DNA from: Marinilabilia salmonicolor
GTDB taxonomy: Bacteria; Bacteroidota; Bacteroidia; Bacteroidales; Marinilabiliaceae
Direction of reading: 5' to 3'
Assembly (NCBI RefSeq): GCF_003003035.1
Contig: NZ_PVTS01000002.1
Coordinates: 353,465 to 415,608 of the forward strand
DNA length: 62,144 nt
Of the stretch, positions 46,763 to 56,221 are shown piece by piece; position 1 is the first letter of the stretch, and every line of letters starts with the position of its first letter. A program made the position numbers and the translations under genes. The notes beneath the pieces were generated by a model, which saw only the letters and a list, made by a program, of their open reading frames with translations, made no database searches and had not been told where the DNA came from.

Positions 46763-46783
46763 ATATATTGTTTTGCAATATAT
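46763..46783. promoter_or_regulatory. Palindrome in the dtd-lplA divergent region
   Basis: ATATATTG (46763-46770) and CAATATAT (46776-46783) are exact reverse complements five bases apart, 74 bp before the lplA ATG. The spacing suits a dimeric repressor or activator site, but the flanks are AT-rich, so chance is possible. Confidence 0.35.
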
Positions 46784-46856
46784 TATATTATTTATTTACA
46801 TCTTTACTTTAATGTTTAATGCCCTGAGATTTTAATAAAAATTCAAGCACTGTACA

Positions 46857-47828
46857 ATGGACAGAGATACTTTATTCATAACCAGTAAAACCAATGACCC
46901 GGCATTTAATTTAGCAACCGAGGAGGTTTTACTTCGAAAATTCAAACAAAACATAATTTTCTTTTATATCAACAGACCTTCTGTCATAGTGGGAAAACAT
47001 CAAAACACATTGGCGGAAGTAAATCATGAATTTCTGGAAAAAAACAATATTCCGGTCTATCGAAGATTATCAGGTGGAGGAACCGTTTATCACGATTATG
47101 GAAACATCAATTATTGTATCATTGAAAATGGTGAACCGGGCCATCTTGTAGATTTTTTAAGAGCAACCACCCCGGTTGTTGAAGCACTCAAAGATTACGG
47201 TCTGGATGCGCGCCACGGAAAGAGAAATGATTTGCTCGCCGGGTATAAAAAAATTTCGGGCAATGCTTGCCATGTGTATAAGTCCAGAGCAATGCACCAT
47301 GGCACTTTGCTATTCAACAGCAATCTAAGTCAACTTACCGAAAGTTTAAAAGCAGATGCCACCAAATTTCGTGACAAATCAGTTAAGTCTGTAAGAAGTG
47401 AGGTGGTAAATATCTCTGACCTGATACCTGAAAATAACGATGTGGATATATTTGTATCTAAGATAGGAAGCTTTTTGCAAAGGAAATACAATGCTGCTCC
47501 TTATGCATTTTCTGAGGAGGAAATATCCGAAATAACAACGCTGGCAGAGACAAAATACAAAACCTGGCAATGGAATTATGGATACAGTCCAACTTATGAA
47601 TTCTCTAAGCGCTTCAAATCAGATAACTATGTCTATTCAGCCAAACTAAAAGTTGAAAAAGGAATTATTAGTGAGATTACTGTAAAAACCAATCATCCTA
47701 AAAAAGAAGAAATCATCAATACAACCAATAAGCTGACGGGAACCATTCATGAAAAAAGTCAGGTCGAAAAAGTATTGGTCGAAACAGATAAAGAAATCCG
47801 GGCTAGCCTCCTATCCTGCTTATTCTAA
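46857..47828 (+). CDS. lplA: Lipoate-protein ligase A
   Basis: 323 residues. The lipoyl-binding motif RRLSGGGTVYHD and GNACHVYKSRAMHHGTLLF are typical; a C-terminal accessory domain is present (about 245-323). It activates free lipoate and attaches it to 2-oxoacid dehydrogenase or glycine-cleavage proteins. Convergent with uvrC, 12 bp apart. Confidence 0.94.
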   Translation: MDRDTLFITSKTNDPAFNLATEEVLLRKFKQNIIFFYINRPSVIVGKHQNTLAEVNHEFLEKNNIPVYRRLSGGGTVYHDYGNINYCIIENGEPGHLVDFLRATTPVVEALKDYGLDARHGKRNDLLAGYKKISGNACHVYKSRAMHHGTLLFNSNLSQLTESLKADATKFRDKSVKSVRSEVVNISDLIPENNDVDIFVSKIGSFLQRKYNAAPYAFSEEEISEITTLAETKYKTWQWNYGYSPTYEFSKRFKSDNYVYSAKLKVEKGIISEITVKTNHPKKEEIINTTNKLTGTIHEKSQVEKVLVETDKEIRASLLSCLF

Positions 47829-47840
47829 AAACGATTTATT

Positions 47841-49664
47841 TCAACGATCCTGATTGTTTTTGAAATATTCACTAATCTTTTCAGCTCTGTTTTTTCCTAC
47901 AATTTCTGTCAGGGCCTGAAATGAAGCCTCTTCTATCCCCTTGGCAGAGCCAAATTGATTAAGCAACTTTTTTATGCTTTCCGGCCCTACACCCGGTATT
48001 TCCTCCAGGCGCGACTTAAGAAAAGCTCCGCTTCTCTTATTTCTGTGAAAGGTAATTCCAAAACGGTGAGCTTCATTTCTAAGATGCTGGATCAACTTTA
48101 GAGATTCAGAATTCTTATCAAGATAAAGGGGTACCGGATCACCAGGATAAAATATTTCCTCCAGCTTTTTTGCGATCCCTATAATAGCTATTCTATCATC
48201 AAGTTTTAATTCACGCAACGCTTTAACAGCAGATCCCAATTGTCCTTTCCCACCGTCAATTACAATCAGCTGGGGCAAAGATTCGCCTTCGTTCAGTAAG
48301 CGACTGTAGCGTCGGAAAACCACCTCCTCCATGGATGCAAAGTCATCAGGTCCCACAACCGTTTTAATGTTAAAATGACGATAATCCTTTTTTGAAGGCT
48401 TTCCGTTCTTAAAAACAACACATGCAGCCACCGGAAAATGTCCCTGTATATTAGAATTATCAAAACATTCTATATGTACAGGGAGCTGATTTAATCGCAA
48501 ATCTTTCTTTGTCGTTTCTAACAGTCGCGCTTCCCTGGGCACTTTTGTTTGATTGGCTATCTGTTTGAGTTTCTCCAGCCGGTAATATTTCACATTCCGT
48601 TCTGACAACTCCAGCAACTTCTTTTTATCACCTATTTTCGGAACTAAAAAACGCACATCTTCAAAATCAATATCCGGTTCAAAAGGGACAATAACCTCCC
48701 TGGAATTGCTGTGAAGTCTCTCCCTGATATCTGCAATGGCCATTGGCAACAACGTATAAACATCTTCGTCCAGTTTTTTCTTATACTCTATGGTATGAGC
48801 CTGAATAATGGCACCATTGACAACTTTCAGAAAGTTTACAAAAGCATATTTTTCATCATCAACAATAGAAAAAACATCCACATTGTTAATTTTGGGATTA
48901 ACAATGGTGGATTTACTTTTATAACCTTCCAGTATCTCCAGTTTTTTCTTTACATCCTCTGCCTCCTCAAACTTGTAATCGGCCGCCAGTTTCATCATGG
49001 TTTCTTTCATATATTTCATGACCGATGAAATATTGCCTTTGAGAATGTTCTTAATTTCTCGTATGTATTCGAGGTACTCAGATTCAGGTTGAAGACCTTC
49101 ACAAGGACCCTTGCAATTGCCAATATGGTATTCCAGACAGACTTTAAATTTTCCTTTGGAAATATTTTCCGGTGTAAGCGCATGTCTGCAGGTTCTTAGA
49201 AAATAGAGTTGTCTGAACAGGTCAATGAGGGTTTTTACCATCATCCCACTGGTGTAAGGACCAAAATATTCACTGCCATCACGCACAATTTGACGGGTGG
49301 AATAAACCCTGGGAAAAGGTTCATTTCTCACTACAATCCAGGGAAAGCTTTTATCATCTTTCAGCAAAACATTGTATCTGGGCTGATATTTCTTAATCAG
49401 ATTATTCTCGAGCAATAAGGCATCCTGCTCAGAATTTACCACAATGTGTTTGATATCCCTGATTTTTCGAACCAGAATTCGAGTCTTAGCATTATCTGGC
49501 TCCTTGGTAAAGTACGAAGAAACCCTTTTTTTCAGGTTTTTTGCCTTACCCACATAAATAATTTTTCCGGTGTCATCAAAATATTGATAGACACCGGGTC
49601 CTTCCGGAAGTACACGAATTAAACTCTTAAGATAACTGGTTCTTTTATCTTCTTTTTGTGCCAT
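47841..49664 (-). CDS. uvrC: Excinuclease ABC subunit C
   Basis: 607 residues with the standard order: GIY-YIG nuclease (GPGVYQYFD, IIYVGKAKNLKKRV) at about 17-90, four cysteines around FKVCLEYHIGNCKGPCEG that could bind an Fe-S cluster, UVR motif near 205-235, RNase H-like 5'-nuclease domain (CFDNSNIQG, VIDGGKGQLG) and C-terminal helix-hairpin-helix (LEEIPGVGP). It makes both incisions in nucleotide excision repair with UvrA/UvrB. Confidence 0.96.
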   Translation of the reverse strand: MAQKEDKRTSYLKSLIRVLPEGPGVYQYFDDTGKIIYVGKAKNLKKRVSSYFTKEPDNAKTRILVRKIRDIKHIVVNSEQDALLLENNLIKKYQPRYNVLLKDDKSFPWIVVRNEPFPRVYSTRQIVRDGSEYFGPYTSGMMVKTLIDLFRQLYFLRTCRHALTPENISKGKFKVCLEYHIGNCKGPCEGLQPESEYLEYIREIKNILKGNISSVMKYMKETMMKLAADYKFEEAEDVKKKLEILEGYKSKSTIVNPKINNVDVFSIVDDEKYAFVNFLKVVNGAIIQAHTIEYKKKLDEDVYTLLPMAIADIRERLHSNSREVIVPFEPDIDFEDVRFLVPKIGDKKKLLELSERNVKYYRLEKLKQIANQTKVPREARLLETTKKDLRLNQLPVHIECFDNSNIQGHFPVAACVVFKNGKPSKKDYRHFNIKTVVGPDDFASMEEVVFRRYSRLLNEGESLPQLIVIDGGKGQLGSAVKALRELKLDDRIAIIGIAKKLEEIFYPGDPVPLYLDKNSESLKLIQHLRNEAHRFGITFHRNKRSGAFLKSRLEEIPGVGPESIKKLLNQFGSAKGIEEASFQALTEIVGKNRAEKISEYFKNNQDR

Positions 49665-49669
49665 TTATA

Positions 49670-51301
49670 TCACTCAAAAACAGATGTAAATTCAAACTTT
49701 TCTCCGTCAAACAGTCCCTTATCCCCCAGCTTAAGTTTGGGAATAACCAAAAGAGACATGAAAGACAGTGTCATAAACGGAGCTTTTAAGGTACTTCCCA
49801 TCTGAACGGCCATCTTCTCCAATAGATTGTATTTATCAGCGACAACTCTTCCATCTTCATTGCTCATGAGGCCGGCCACCGGCAAAGGAAGCACTTTTTC
49901 TTCATTTCCATCCACGGCTACGAGTCCGCCTCTCTTTTCCATAACCAGATTAACAGCTCTGGCAATTTCTCCATCATTCACACCCACGGCAACAACATTA
50001 TGGCTGTCGTGCGCAACAGATGACGCCAAAGCTCCTTGTTTTAAACCAAAACCATTAATAAATCCGACCGAAACCGGCTTATTCTGATATCGATCCACAA
50101 CCACTATTTTAAGGACGTCTTTATCAACCGAAGCCGACATTTCAGATTTTTCTTTAACCTCTGTCCATACAGTATCGGTAACCAACTCCCCATCGAAACA
50201 TTGAATAACTCTGGCTCTGCTTTTTCCTGAAGGAACTATAATCTTCAAATCATTTTCAGATATAAAATGAGGCACAAAATGATTTACAGGATTGACTTTT
50301 TTCTCTGAAAACAACACACCCTTTTCGCTATCAAAAACACATTCTCCATTAATGTATGTACCCAGCACATTAAAAGATTCAGGATGATCAATAACAATAA
50401 AATCTGCAGGATCTCCTTCTCTCAATAATCCAACAGGAAGATTGTAATGATTAGCAGGAATTAATGAGGCAGCGCGCAGCAATTTAAACAGATCAATTCC
50501 TGCTTGTAATCCCAAATGAATTAATTTATCGATGTGTCCGCTTTTTACCAATTCATCAGGATGAGAGTCATCGGTACACAACATCAGATCATCTGCATGT
50601 TCTTTGAAGAGGTCGGCAAGTGCGTCAAAGTTTTTGGCGGCACTCCCCTGGCGAACCTGTATTTTCATCCCTCTTTTTATTTTCTCAAGGGCCTCAGATA
50701 ACTCAAAACATTCATGATCTGTTCCAATTCCGGCCGCTGCATATTGTTTTAAGTCCTCCCCTCTTAGTCCTGGTGCATGTCCATCCACAGGGAGATTTCT
50801 ATCAACAGCCGCTTTGATTTTAGCCAACACTTCAGGATCCTTATTCACAACTCCCGGGAAATTCATCATTTCACTCAGAGCAATAATCTCAGGTTTTTCA
50901 AGCAACCTTTCAATCTGAGCGGAGTCAATCACTGCTCCGGAAGATTCCAATGGAGTAGCTGGCACACATGATGGTGCTCCAAAAAAACATTTCAACGGGG
51001 TGTTTTTCGATTCCTCAATCATATACTCAACCCCCTCTACTCCCATTACATTACCAATCTCATGCGGATCTGTTACAACGGCAATTGTTCCACGTGGAAC
51101 AACCAGCCTTGAAAAGCCCGATGGGACAAGCATACTGCTCTCAATATGAACATGTGCATCGATTAATCCGGGAAGAATATACCGATCATATTTACCACCT
51201 GTTTCTTCAATTCGATCTATTCCACCCTCACTGTAGTGAATAACACCACCGAAGATAATCCTTCGATGAATATCAATAATATTACCTGTTATTTTCTTCA
51301 T
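49670..51301 (-). CDS. ade: Adenine deaminase
   Basis: 543 residues of the amidohydrolase superfamily. Metal-site stretches DAHVHIESSM, VTDPHEIGNVMG and DGHAPGL, and the CTDDSHPDEL motif, are all present. It converts adenine to hypoxanthine. The codons for VPRGT near residue 68-72 form the perfect palindrome described as a parS-like site; the family conserves a V-P-x-G-T pattern there, so the site overlaps a constrained coding stretch. The gene begins five bases before uvrC. Confidence 0.94.
   Translation of the reverse strand: MKKITGNIIDIHRRIIFGGVIHYSEGGIDRIEETGGKYDRYILPGLIDAHVHIESSMLVPSGFSRLVVPRGTIAVVTDPHEIGNVMGVEGVEYMIEESKNTPLKCFFGAPSCVPATPLESSGAVIDSAQIERLLEKPEIIALSEMMNFPGVVNKDPEVLAKIKAAVDRNLPVDGHAPGLRGEDLKQYAAAGIGTDHECFELSEALEKIKRGMKIQVRQGSAAKNFDALADLFKEHADDLMLCTDDSHPDELVKSGHIDKLIHLGLQAGIDLFKLLRAASLIPANHYNLPVGLLREGDPADFIVIDHPESFNVLGTYINGECVFDSEKGVLFSEKKVNPVNHFVPHFISENDLKIIVPSGKSRARVIQCFDGELVTDTVWTEVKEKSEMSASVDKDVLKIVVVDRYQNKPVSVGFINGFGLKQGALASSVAHDSHNVVAVGVNDGEIARAVNLVMEKRGGLVAVDGNEEKVLPLPVAGLMSNEDGRVVADKYNLLEKMAVQMGSTLKAPFMTLSFMSLLVIPKLKLGDKGLFDGEKFEFTSVFE
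51086..51101. promoter_or_regulatory. parS-like ParB binding site 1
   Basis: TGTTCCACGTGGAACA, a perfect 16-bp palindrome (18 bp with flanking T and A). It differs from the Bacillus parS TGTTCCACGTGAAACA at one base. It lies inside adenine deaminase. A second identical copy is 1.1 kb away. Confidence 0.75.
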
Positions 51302-52186
51302 ATTTTCATAATGCTAATTCATTTCACAAATATTGGCGATAAAAACAGGGCCAGTTTTTAAAATAATCAAAATCTTTATAGAACAAAAAAAGTTAGAAAG
51401 GAATAACAACAAACCCTTGATGGAATATTTAAGTAAAAATAATTTCAAACAATAATATGGACAAAACTTCAATTCAAACTAAAAAATAAAATATACATAC
51501 GACAATCTTCCATTTACCTGAAATAATCTGTTTACTATCGAAAGAAAAAATAGATGGCTTAAACATTAATCTTCGATGATTGGTGTACGATTAAAAAACT
51601 GAAATTGATAAAATACATTCAAAACAAAAGTTCTTTACAAGACATCAAGCATTACCAGGTTTTGATTTTGGCAAATCAGTAAATTAACACCCTACCTCTA
51701 CTCATAATCTTTTAAAAACCGAGTTATTGTGAACAGAGCAAGGAAAGCTTCTTCCCATAATAATATTATTTTTGGACAATCGTGCTTTTCAATATTGGTA
51801 AAGCGAACCCATATTTTATTGTATAAACATATTCCCTTTAAAAAAAACAATGCAGCTATTTTAAAAAAGAAAACCAACATCATTTAAGATAAAAAAGACT
51901 TTTAGAGAACGGAATAAAATTCCTCCATTATTTAACCTAAAGAAAAATAAATGCCAACTTCTTCTTTGGAGGAATAAAGTAAATATAAGTGTACACTCAA
52001 ATCAATGGAAAAATCAGGAAATAATAAAACCTGAATAATAACTTATTAAAATCATAAGCCTTAACCCTCTGAAAAAAATTTATAAAAACACCCTCTAAGG
52101 GCATAAGCCTAAAACAACCCTAAAAGATTAAAATCAGGGAGAAAACAGAGAATTTCATTATAAAAAGACCAAATCTGGTTATAAAA
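51302..52186. other. AT-rich gene-free region between two parS-like sites
   Basis: About 885 bp with no credible gene (a 61-codon minus frame at 51698-51883 has no family character). The composition is clearly more AT-rich than the flanking genes, with long A and T tracts. No canonical DnaA box (TTATNCACA) was found, so an origin is not supported from sequence alone. Its position between two ParB-like sites makes a centromere-type role or an unrecognised RNA plausible. Confidence 0.6.
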
Positions 52187-52202
52187 TGTTCCACGTGGAA
52201 CA
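52187..52202. promoter_or_regulatory. parS-like ParB binding site 2
   Basis: TGTTCCACGTGGAACA, identical to the copy at 51086 and placed in non-coding DNA directly against the mnmG TAG stop codon (52203-52205). No coding constraint explains this copy. Confidence 0.8.
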
Positions 52203-54080
52203 CTACCTCCCCATTAAAACCAAAAGCACATTGATATCGCTTGGTGAAACACCACTGATGCGCGAGGCTTGCCCTATAGTTTCTGGATTAATTCTCGCCA
52301 ATTTTTGCCTTCCCTCCGTGGAAATATTCTTAATGGAGGCGTAATCAAATTTCCCTTTAATCTTTAAATTCTCTAACCTTTGAAGTTTTTCAGCTATTAC
52401 TTTTTCCCTGTTAATGTATCCTTCATATTTAATGGAGATTTCTATTCCTTCTAAAATTTCAAGACGACGCTCTTCAGGAATATCACAACACAATTGTCTC
52501 AAATCGGAAACAGCGTCAACCAGTTCATGAAACTTAACTTGTGGCCGGGAAACAATATCCCGTAATTTACCCTTTTGTTTTAAAGGACTGGTCCCTTTCT
52601 CCTCTAACCAGGGGTTTATTTCAGTAGGTGAAATTCGGTATTCCTCAAGAAAATTAAAGATCTTTTCTCTCCATACAGTCTTCGCTTTAAAAAGTGAATA
52701 TCTGTCATCTTTTACCAAACCAATACTTCTCCCCTTATCAGTCAATCTAATATCAGCATCATCCTGTCGAAGTAAAATTCTGTATTCTGCCCGGGAAGTA
52801 AACATCCTATAGGGCTCATCTACTCCTTTAGTAACCAGGTCATCTATCAAAACACCTATGTATGCTTCGTCTCTTTTAAGAATAAAGGGTTGCTCTCCTT
52901 TTAGTTCCAATGCAGCATTAATTCCGGCGACCAATCCCTGTGCAGCCGCTTCTTCATACCCGGTTGTACCATTAATTTGTCCGGCAAAATACATTCCACC
53001 TACCTTTTTAGTCTCTAAAGTATGATGTAACTGGGTGGGATCAAAAAAGTCATATTCTATGGCATAACCAGGCCGGAAAATAAACGCCTCTTCCAATCCG
53101 GGAATAGATTTTAAAGCAGCAAGCTGTGTTTCCAACGGCAAAGAACTACTAAAACCATTCAAATAAAACTCGATGGTCTCCTCTCCTTCCGGTTCCAAAT
53201 GCAATTGATGTTCATCTTTGCCCTCAAAGGTTACTATTTTGGTTTCAATACTCGGACAATATCTTGGACCAATACTTTGAATGGTTCCGTCATACATAGG
53301 ACTTTGATTCAACCCCTCCTTAATGCTATCGTGGACAATGGGATTGGTATAAGTAAGATAACAACTGCGTTGTTTCAGATTTTTGTTGGAAACAGGCATA
53401 AAGGAAAACTTGTAAAAATCTTCCTCTCCGGGCTGTTCCTTTAATTTATCGAAATTAACAGTACGCCCATCAACTCTTACCGGAGTACCCGTTTTCATAC
53501 GACCGGTAGTAAATCCTCTTTCAAAAAATTTATCAGAAAGCCCTTTTGAAGAAGGTTCAGAAATACGTCCACCTTCCATTTGAACTTTACCAATATGCAT
53601 TAAACCATTTAAAAAAGTACCGTTGGTTAAAATAACTTTTTTACAATCAAAAGTGACATTTTGAGCAGTATGTACTTTAAAAGAATCATTCTCAGAAAAA
53701 TCGACATCAATAACAGTATCCTGCCAGAAATACAAATTGTCGGTTTGTTCAAGTTTCTTTCTCCATTCGGCAGAAAAAACCATACGATCACATTGAGATC
53801 TGGGACTCCACATGGCAGGTCCTTTAGATCTGTTGAGCATTCTGAATTGAATGGATGAGGCATCAGTAACTAAGCCCATCTGTCCACCAAGTGCATCAAT
53901 TTCCCTGACAATTTGCCCTTTAGCAATACCTCCAACCGCTGGATTACAGCTCATCTGAGCCACCTTGTTCAAATCCATGGTAATAAGCAAGGTTTTGGCA
54001 CCCAAATTAGCAGCTGCAGCACTTGCCTCACAACCGGCATGTCCCCCACCGATAACAATAATATCAAAATTGAAATCCAT
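52203..54080 (-). CDS. mnmG: tRNA uridine-34 carboxymethylaminomethyl modification enzyme
   Basis: 625 residues from ATG 54080 ([16 protein letters not shown]). The FAD-binding motif GGGHAGCEA is at 11-19; [19 protein letters not shown] and YCPSIETK are family signatures, and the helical C-terminal tRNA-binding part is complete. With MnmE it makes the cmnm5 group at the wobble uridine. MnmE is not in the window. A parS-like site touches its stop codon. Confidence 0.97.
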   Translation of the reverse strand: MDFNFDIIVIGGGHAGCEASAAAANLGAKTLLITMDLNKVAQMSCNPAVGGIAKGQIVREIDALGGQMGLVTDASSIQFRMLNRSKGPAMWSPRSQCDRMVFSAEWRKKLEQTDNLYFWQDTVIDVDFSENDSFKVHTAQNVTFDCKKVILTNGTFLNGLMHIGKVQMEGGRISEPSSKGLSDKFFERGFTTGRMKTGTPVRVDGRTVNFDKLKEQPGEEDFYKFSFMPVSNKNLKQRSCYLTYTNPIVHDSIKEGLNQSPMYDGTIQSIGPRYCPSIETKIVTFEGKDEHQLHLEPEGEETIEFYLNGFSSSLPLETQLAALKSIPGLEEAFIFRPGYAIEYDFFDPTQLHHTLETKKVGGMYFAGQINGTTGYEEAAAQGLVAGINAALELKGEQPFILKRDEAYIGVLIDDLVTKGVDEPYRMFTSRAEYRILLRQDDADIRLTDKGRSIGLVKDDRYSLFKAKTVWREKIFNFLEEYRISPTEINPWLEEKGTSPLKQKGKLRDIVSRPQVKFHELVDAVSDLRQLCCDIPEERRLEILEGIEISIKYEGYINREKVIAEKLQRLENLKIKGKFDYASIKNISTEGRQKLARINPETIGQASRISGVSPSDINVLLVLMGR

Positions 54081-54130
54081 AATAATCACACGTTGAAAAA
54101 AAGATACAAAACTCCGCAAAGTTAACAGAG

Positions 54131-54559
54131 TTACTGAAAATTTGTTTCGTAAAATAACAAAGCAATATTTTCAGCATTACGCATGGTTTGTTTTTCTTCA
54201 TCGGTATGATCATCATACCCCATCAAATGAAGAACACCATGAATAATAACTCTTAAAAGTTCATTGAAAAACGTTACACCAAATCTTTCAGCATTCACAC
54301 TAACAGTCGGAATACTTATTAGAACATCTCCGGAAATTTTTCGCTTAGAGGAATAATCAAAAGTGATTATATCGGTAAGATAATTGTGAGAGAGAAATTT
54401 TTTATTGGATTCTAAAATATAATCGTCTGAGCAAAGTAAGTAATTGATTTCACCTACTTTAAAACCCTTATTTTCAATAACTTCAGTAATCCAGTCTGTA
54501 ATTTTTTCTGTATTCGGGAGTTGGTATTCAATATCGTATGTAGAGAAGGAAATAGACAC
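54131..54559 (-). CDS. ybeY: Endoribonuclease YbeY
   Basis: 142 residues starting with GTG (54559). The metal motif is [12 protein letters not shown]: His107 and His111, then Asp117 at the place of the usual third His, with His118 one residue later. It processes 16S rRNA ends and takes part in ribosome quality control. It lies five bases after the RsbW-like gene. Confidence 0.92.
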   Translation of the reverse strand: MSISFSTYDIEYQLPNTEKITDWITEVIENKGFKVGEINYLLCSDDYILESNKKFLSHNYLTDIITFDYSSKRKISGDVLISIPTVSVNAERFGVTFFNELLRVIIHGVLHLMGYDDHTDEEKQTMRNAENIALLFYETNFQ

Positions 54560-54564
54560 GTTAA

Positions 54565-54951
54565 TTATGATAAATTAAAGATAACTTTAACTTCATTTCC
54601 TTTTTCGTTGAATTCAACTTCATCAGCTAAATGATTCATAAGAAAAATTCCGCGTCCATGAGTTTTTTCTAAATTCTCCGGTTTGGTCGGATCCGGTAAA
54701 TCTTTATAATTAAATCCGGAACCATTATCGGTAATGACAAATTGAATAATTTTGTCGGTAATTTCATACTGAAGAACAACATCTTTATCACTCTCCAATT
54801 TATTACCATGCACGATGGCATTATTCACCCCTTCAACCACAGCCAATAACAACTTTCCGTAAATATCGGAATGCAGTTGATATTTTGTAGAAATATCATC
54901 TATTAACCTTTCCACAAGGTTAATATTCTTAATCTCAGATTTAAAAACCAT
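54565..54951 (-). CDS. RsbW/SpoIIAB-like serine kinase ATPase
   Basis: 128 residues from ATG 54951 (a GTG 15 bp upstream is possible). The HATPase boxes are present: N box EGVNNAIVHGNK, G1 DNGSGF, G2 HGRGIFLMNHLAD. Relatives are anti-sigma factors or kinases of STAS-domain partners. No STAS, PP2C or sigma-B gene is nearby; Bacteroidota lack sigma B, so its partner is unknown. It is tightly linked to ybeY and mnmG. Confidence 0.88.
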   Translation of the reverse strand: MVFKSEIKNINLVERLIDDISTKYQLHSDIYGKLLLAVVEGVNNAIVHGNKLESDKDVVLQYEITDKIIQFVITDNGSGFNYKDLPDPTKPENLEKTHGRGIFLMNHLADEVEFNEKGNEVKVIFNLS

Positions 54952-55063
54952 TTTATTCACTTCCACAAATTTTGATCAGGCCCGGTTTTAAAAATACTAA
55001 AATACATTATTTATACTGGTTTACGGAAAAGAAGTTTCTAAAATATCCACATTTTTTAAATAA

Positions 55064-56221
55064 TTAACGAATCAGCCATTGTTCCGGATCCAATTTATTA
55101 TTCTCTTCCCATATTTCAAAGTGCAAAATTTCCTTCATTTCACTATTGTCCCTGTAAATTTGTCCAATTTTCTGACCAGCTGATACAATATCACCTTTTG
55201 AAACAAAAACATCAACCAAATTTCCGTAAACAGTTAAATATTTTCCATGTCGTACAATAACCGCTTTGTTAAGTCCGGGAATGGCAACAACAGTAGAAAC
55301 CTGGCCATTGTGAACACAATATACATCAGAGGACCCCGTTACCCGAATGTCAATTCCATTATTTTTAATGGTAACATTTTTAAGAACGGGATGTCTGTGT
55401 TCACCAAACTCGTTAACAATTAACCCATTGGTAACAGGCCAGTTCAATTTACCCATTCTATCAGCAAATTCACCAGATTCTGCAGCATTAATATTCTCTT
55501 TCTTCTGTGCGGCTATTAACTCCCTTATTTTGTTTTCCAATTGTGCTGCAGCCTTTTCCTTTTCCTTCAAACTCTTTTGAAGCCATTGCTGCTCAGTCAT
55601 TAATCTTTGAATCAATCTGGATTTCCGCTTCTTATTCAAAGTAAGCCTATGAACTTCATTTTCAATACTGCTCAAAACCTCTTCTTTCTCGCTTTTTTGC
55701 TGTTGAATCTCCCGCAACAGTGCTGCAACCTTATTTTGATTTTGAACCAATAATTCGCCCTGTTTTTGACGATATCGGCTATATTCCTTAAACAATCTAT
55801 ACCTCAAATACCCTTTACTGAAATCTTCAGCACTAAACAAGAACATAAGATAATTGAGATCCTCCTTTCGCTGATAGGAATCCCGGATAAGCCGGGAATA
55901 TTCTTCTTTCAAATTAATGATATCACTTTCCAGATCATTTACCAGCATTTGATTGATTTCTATCTGCCGATCCAGTTGTTCTATCTCTTCTCTAAAATTT
56001 TCAATCAGCCGTTCCCTGGTAGAAACTTCCCTTTCAATCAAATTCAATTCTCTCAGGTTATCAAGCCGGCTTTCCTTTTTTTCTTCTATCAACAAAGAAG
56101 TATTGGAGATTTCTTTAAGCAGACTTTCCCTCTCATTACGAAGATCTTCAACACTTTGAGATTCCGCATAAAACCAAGGCAATAGCAAAAAAATAAAAAG
56201 ACTACCTAAAAATTTTTTCAT
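55064..56221 (-). CDS. EnvC-like murein hydrolase activator
   Basis: 385 residues with a signal peptide (1-21), a long coiled coil (about 24-245) and a C-terminal LytM/M23 domain (about 255-385). The metal-site residues are missing: the usual H-x-G-x-D start is NNGIDI, and HGKYLTVYGNL has Asn where the last His should be. This is the pattern of E. coli EnvC, which does not cut peptidoglycan but activates amidases under control of FtsEX. ftsX is present in this window. It overlaps the DUF4292 gene by 20 bp. Confidence 0.9.
   Translation of the reverse strand: MKKFLGSLFIFLLLPWFYAESQSVEDLRNERESLLKEISNTSLLIEEKKESRLDNLRELNLIEREVSTRERLIENFREEIEQLDRQIEINQMLVNDLESDIINLKEEYSRLIRDSYQRKEDLNYLMFLFSAEDFSKGYLRYRLFKEYSRYRQKQGELLVQNQNKVAALLREIQQQKSEKEEVLSSIENEVHRLTLNKKRKSRLIQRLMTEQQWLQKSLKEKEKAAAQLENKIRELIAAQKKENINAAESGEFADRMGKLNWPVTNGLIVNEFGEHRHPVLKNVTIKNNGIDIRVTGSSDVYCVHNGQVSTVVAIPGLNKAVIVRHGKYLTVYGNLVDVFVSKGDIVSAGQKIGQIYRDNSEMKEILHFEIWEENNKLDPEQWLIR

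Noticed and set aside
51698-51883. 61-codon minus-strand frame in the AT-rich gap
   Set aside because: Chance frame in low-complexity DNA without any recognisable motif or translation context.
51302-52186. Replication origin with DnaA boxes
   Set aside because: No TTATNCACA or its complement was found in the gap; ATATCCACA near 55040 is a single near match far outside it. The origin idea is kept only as a test in the findings.
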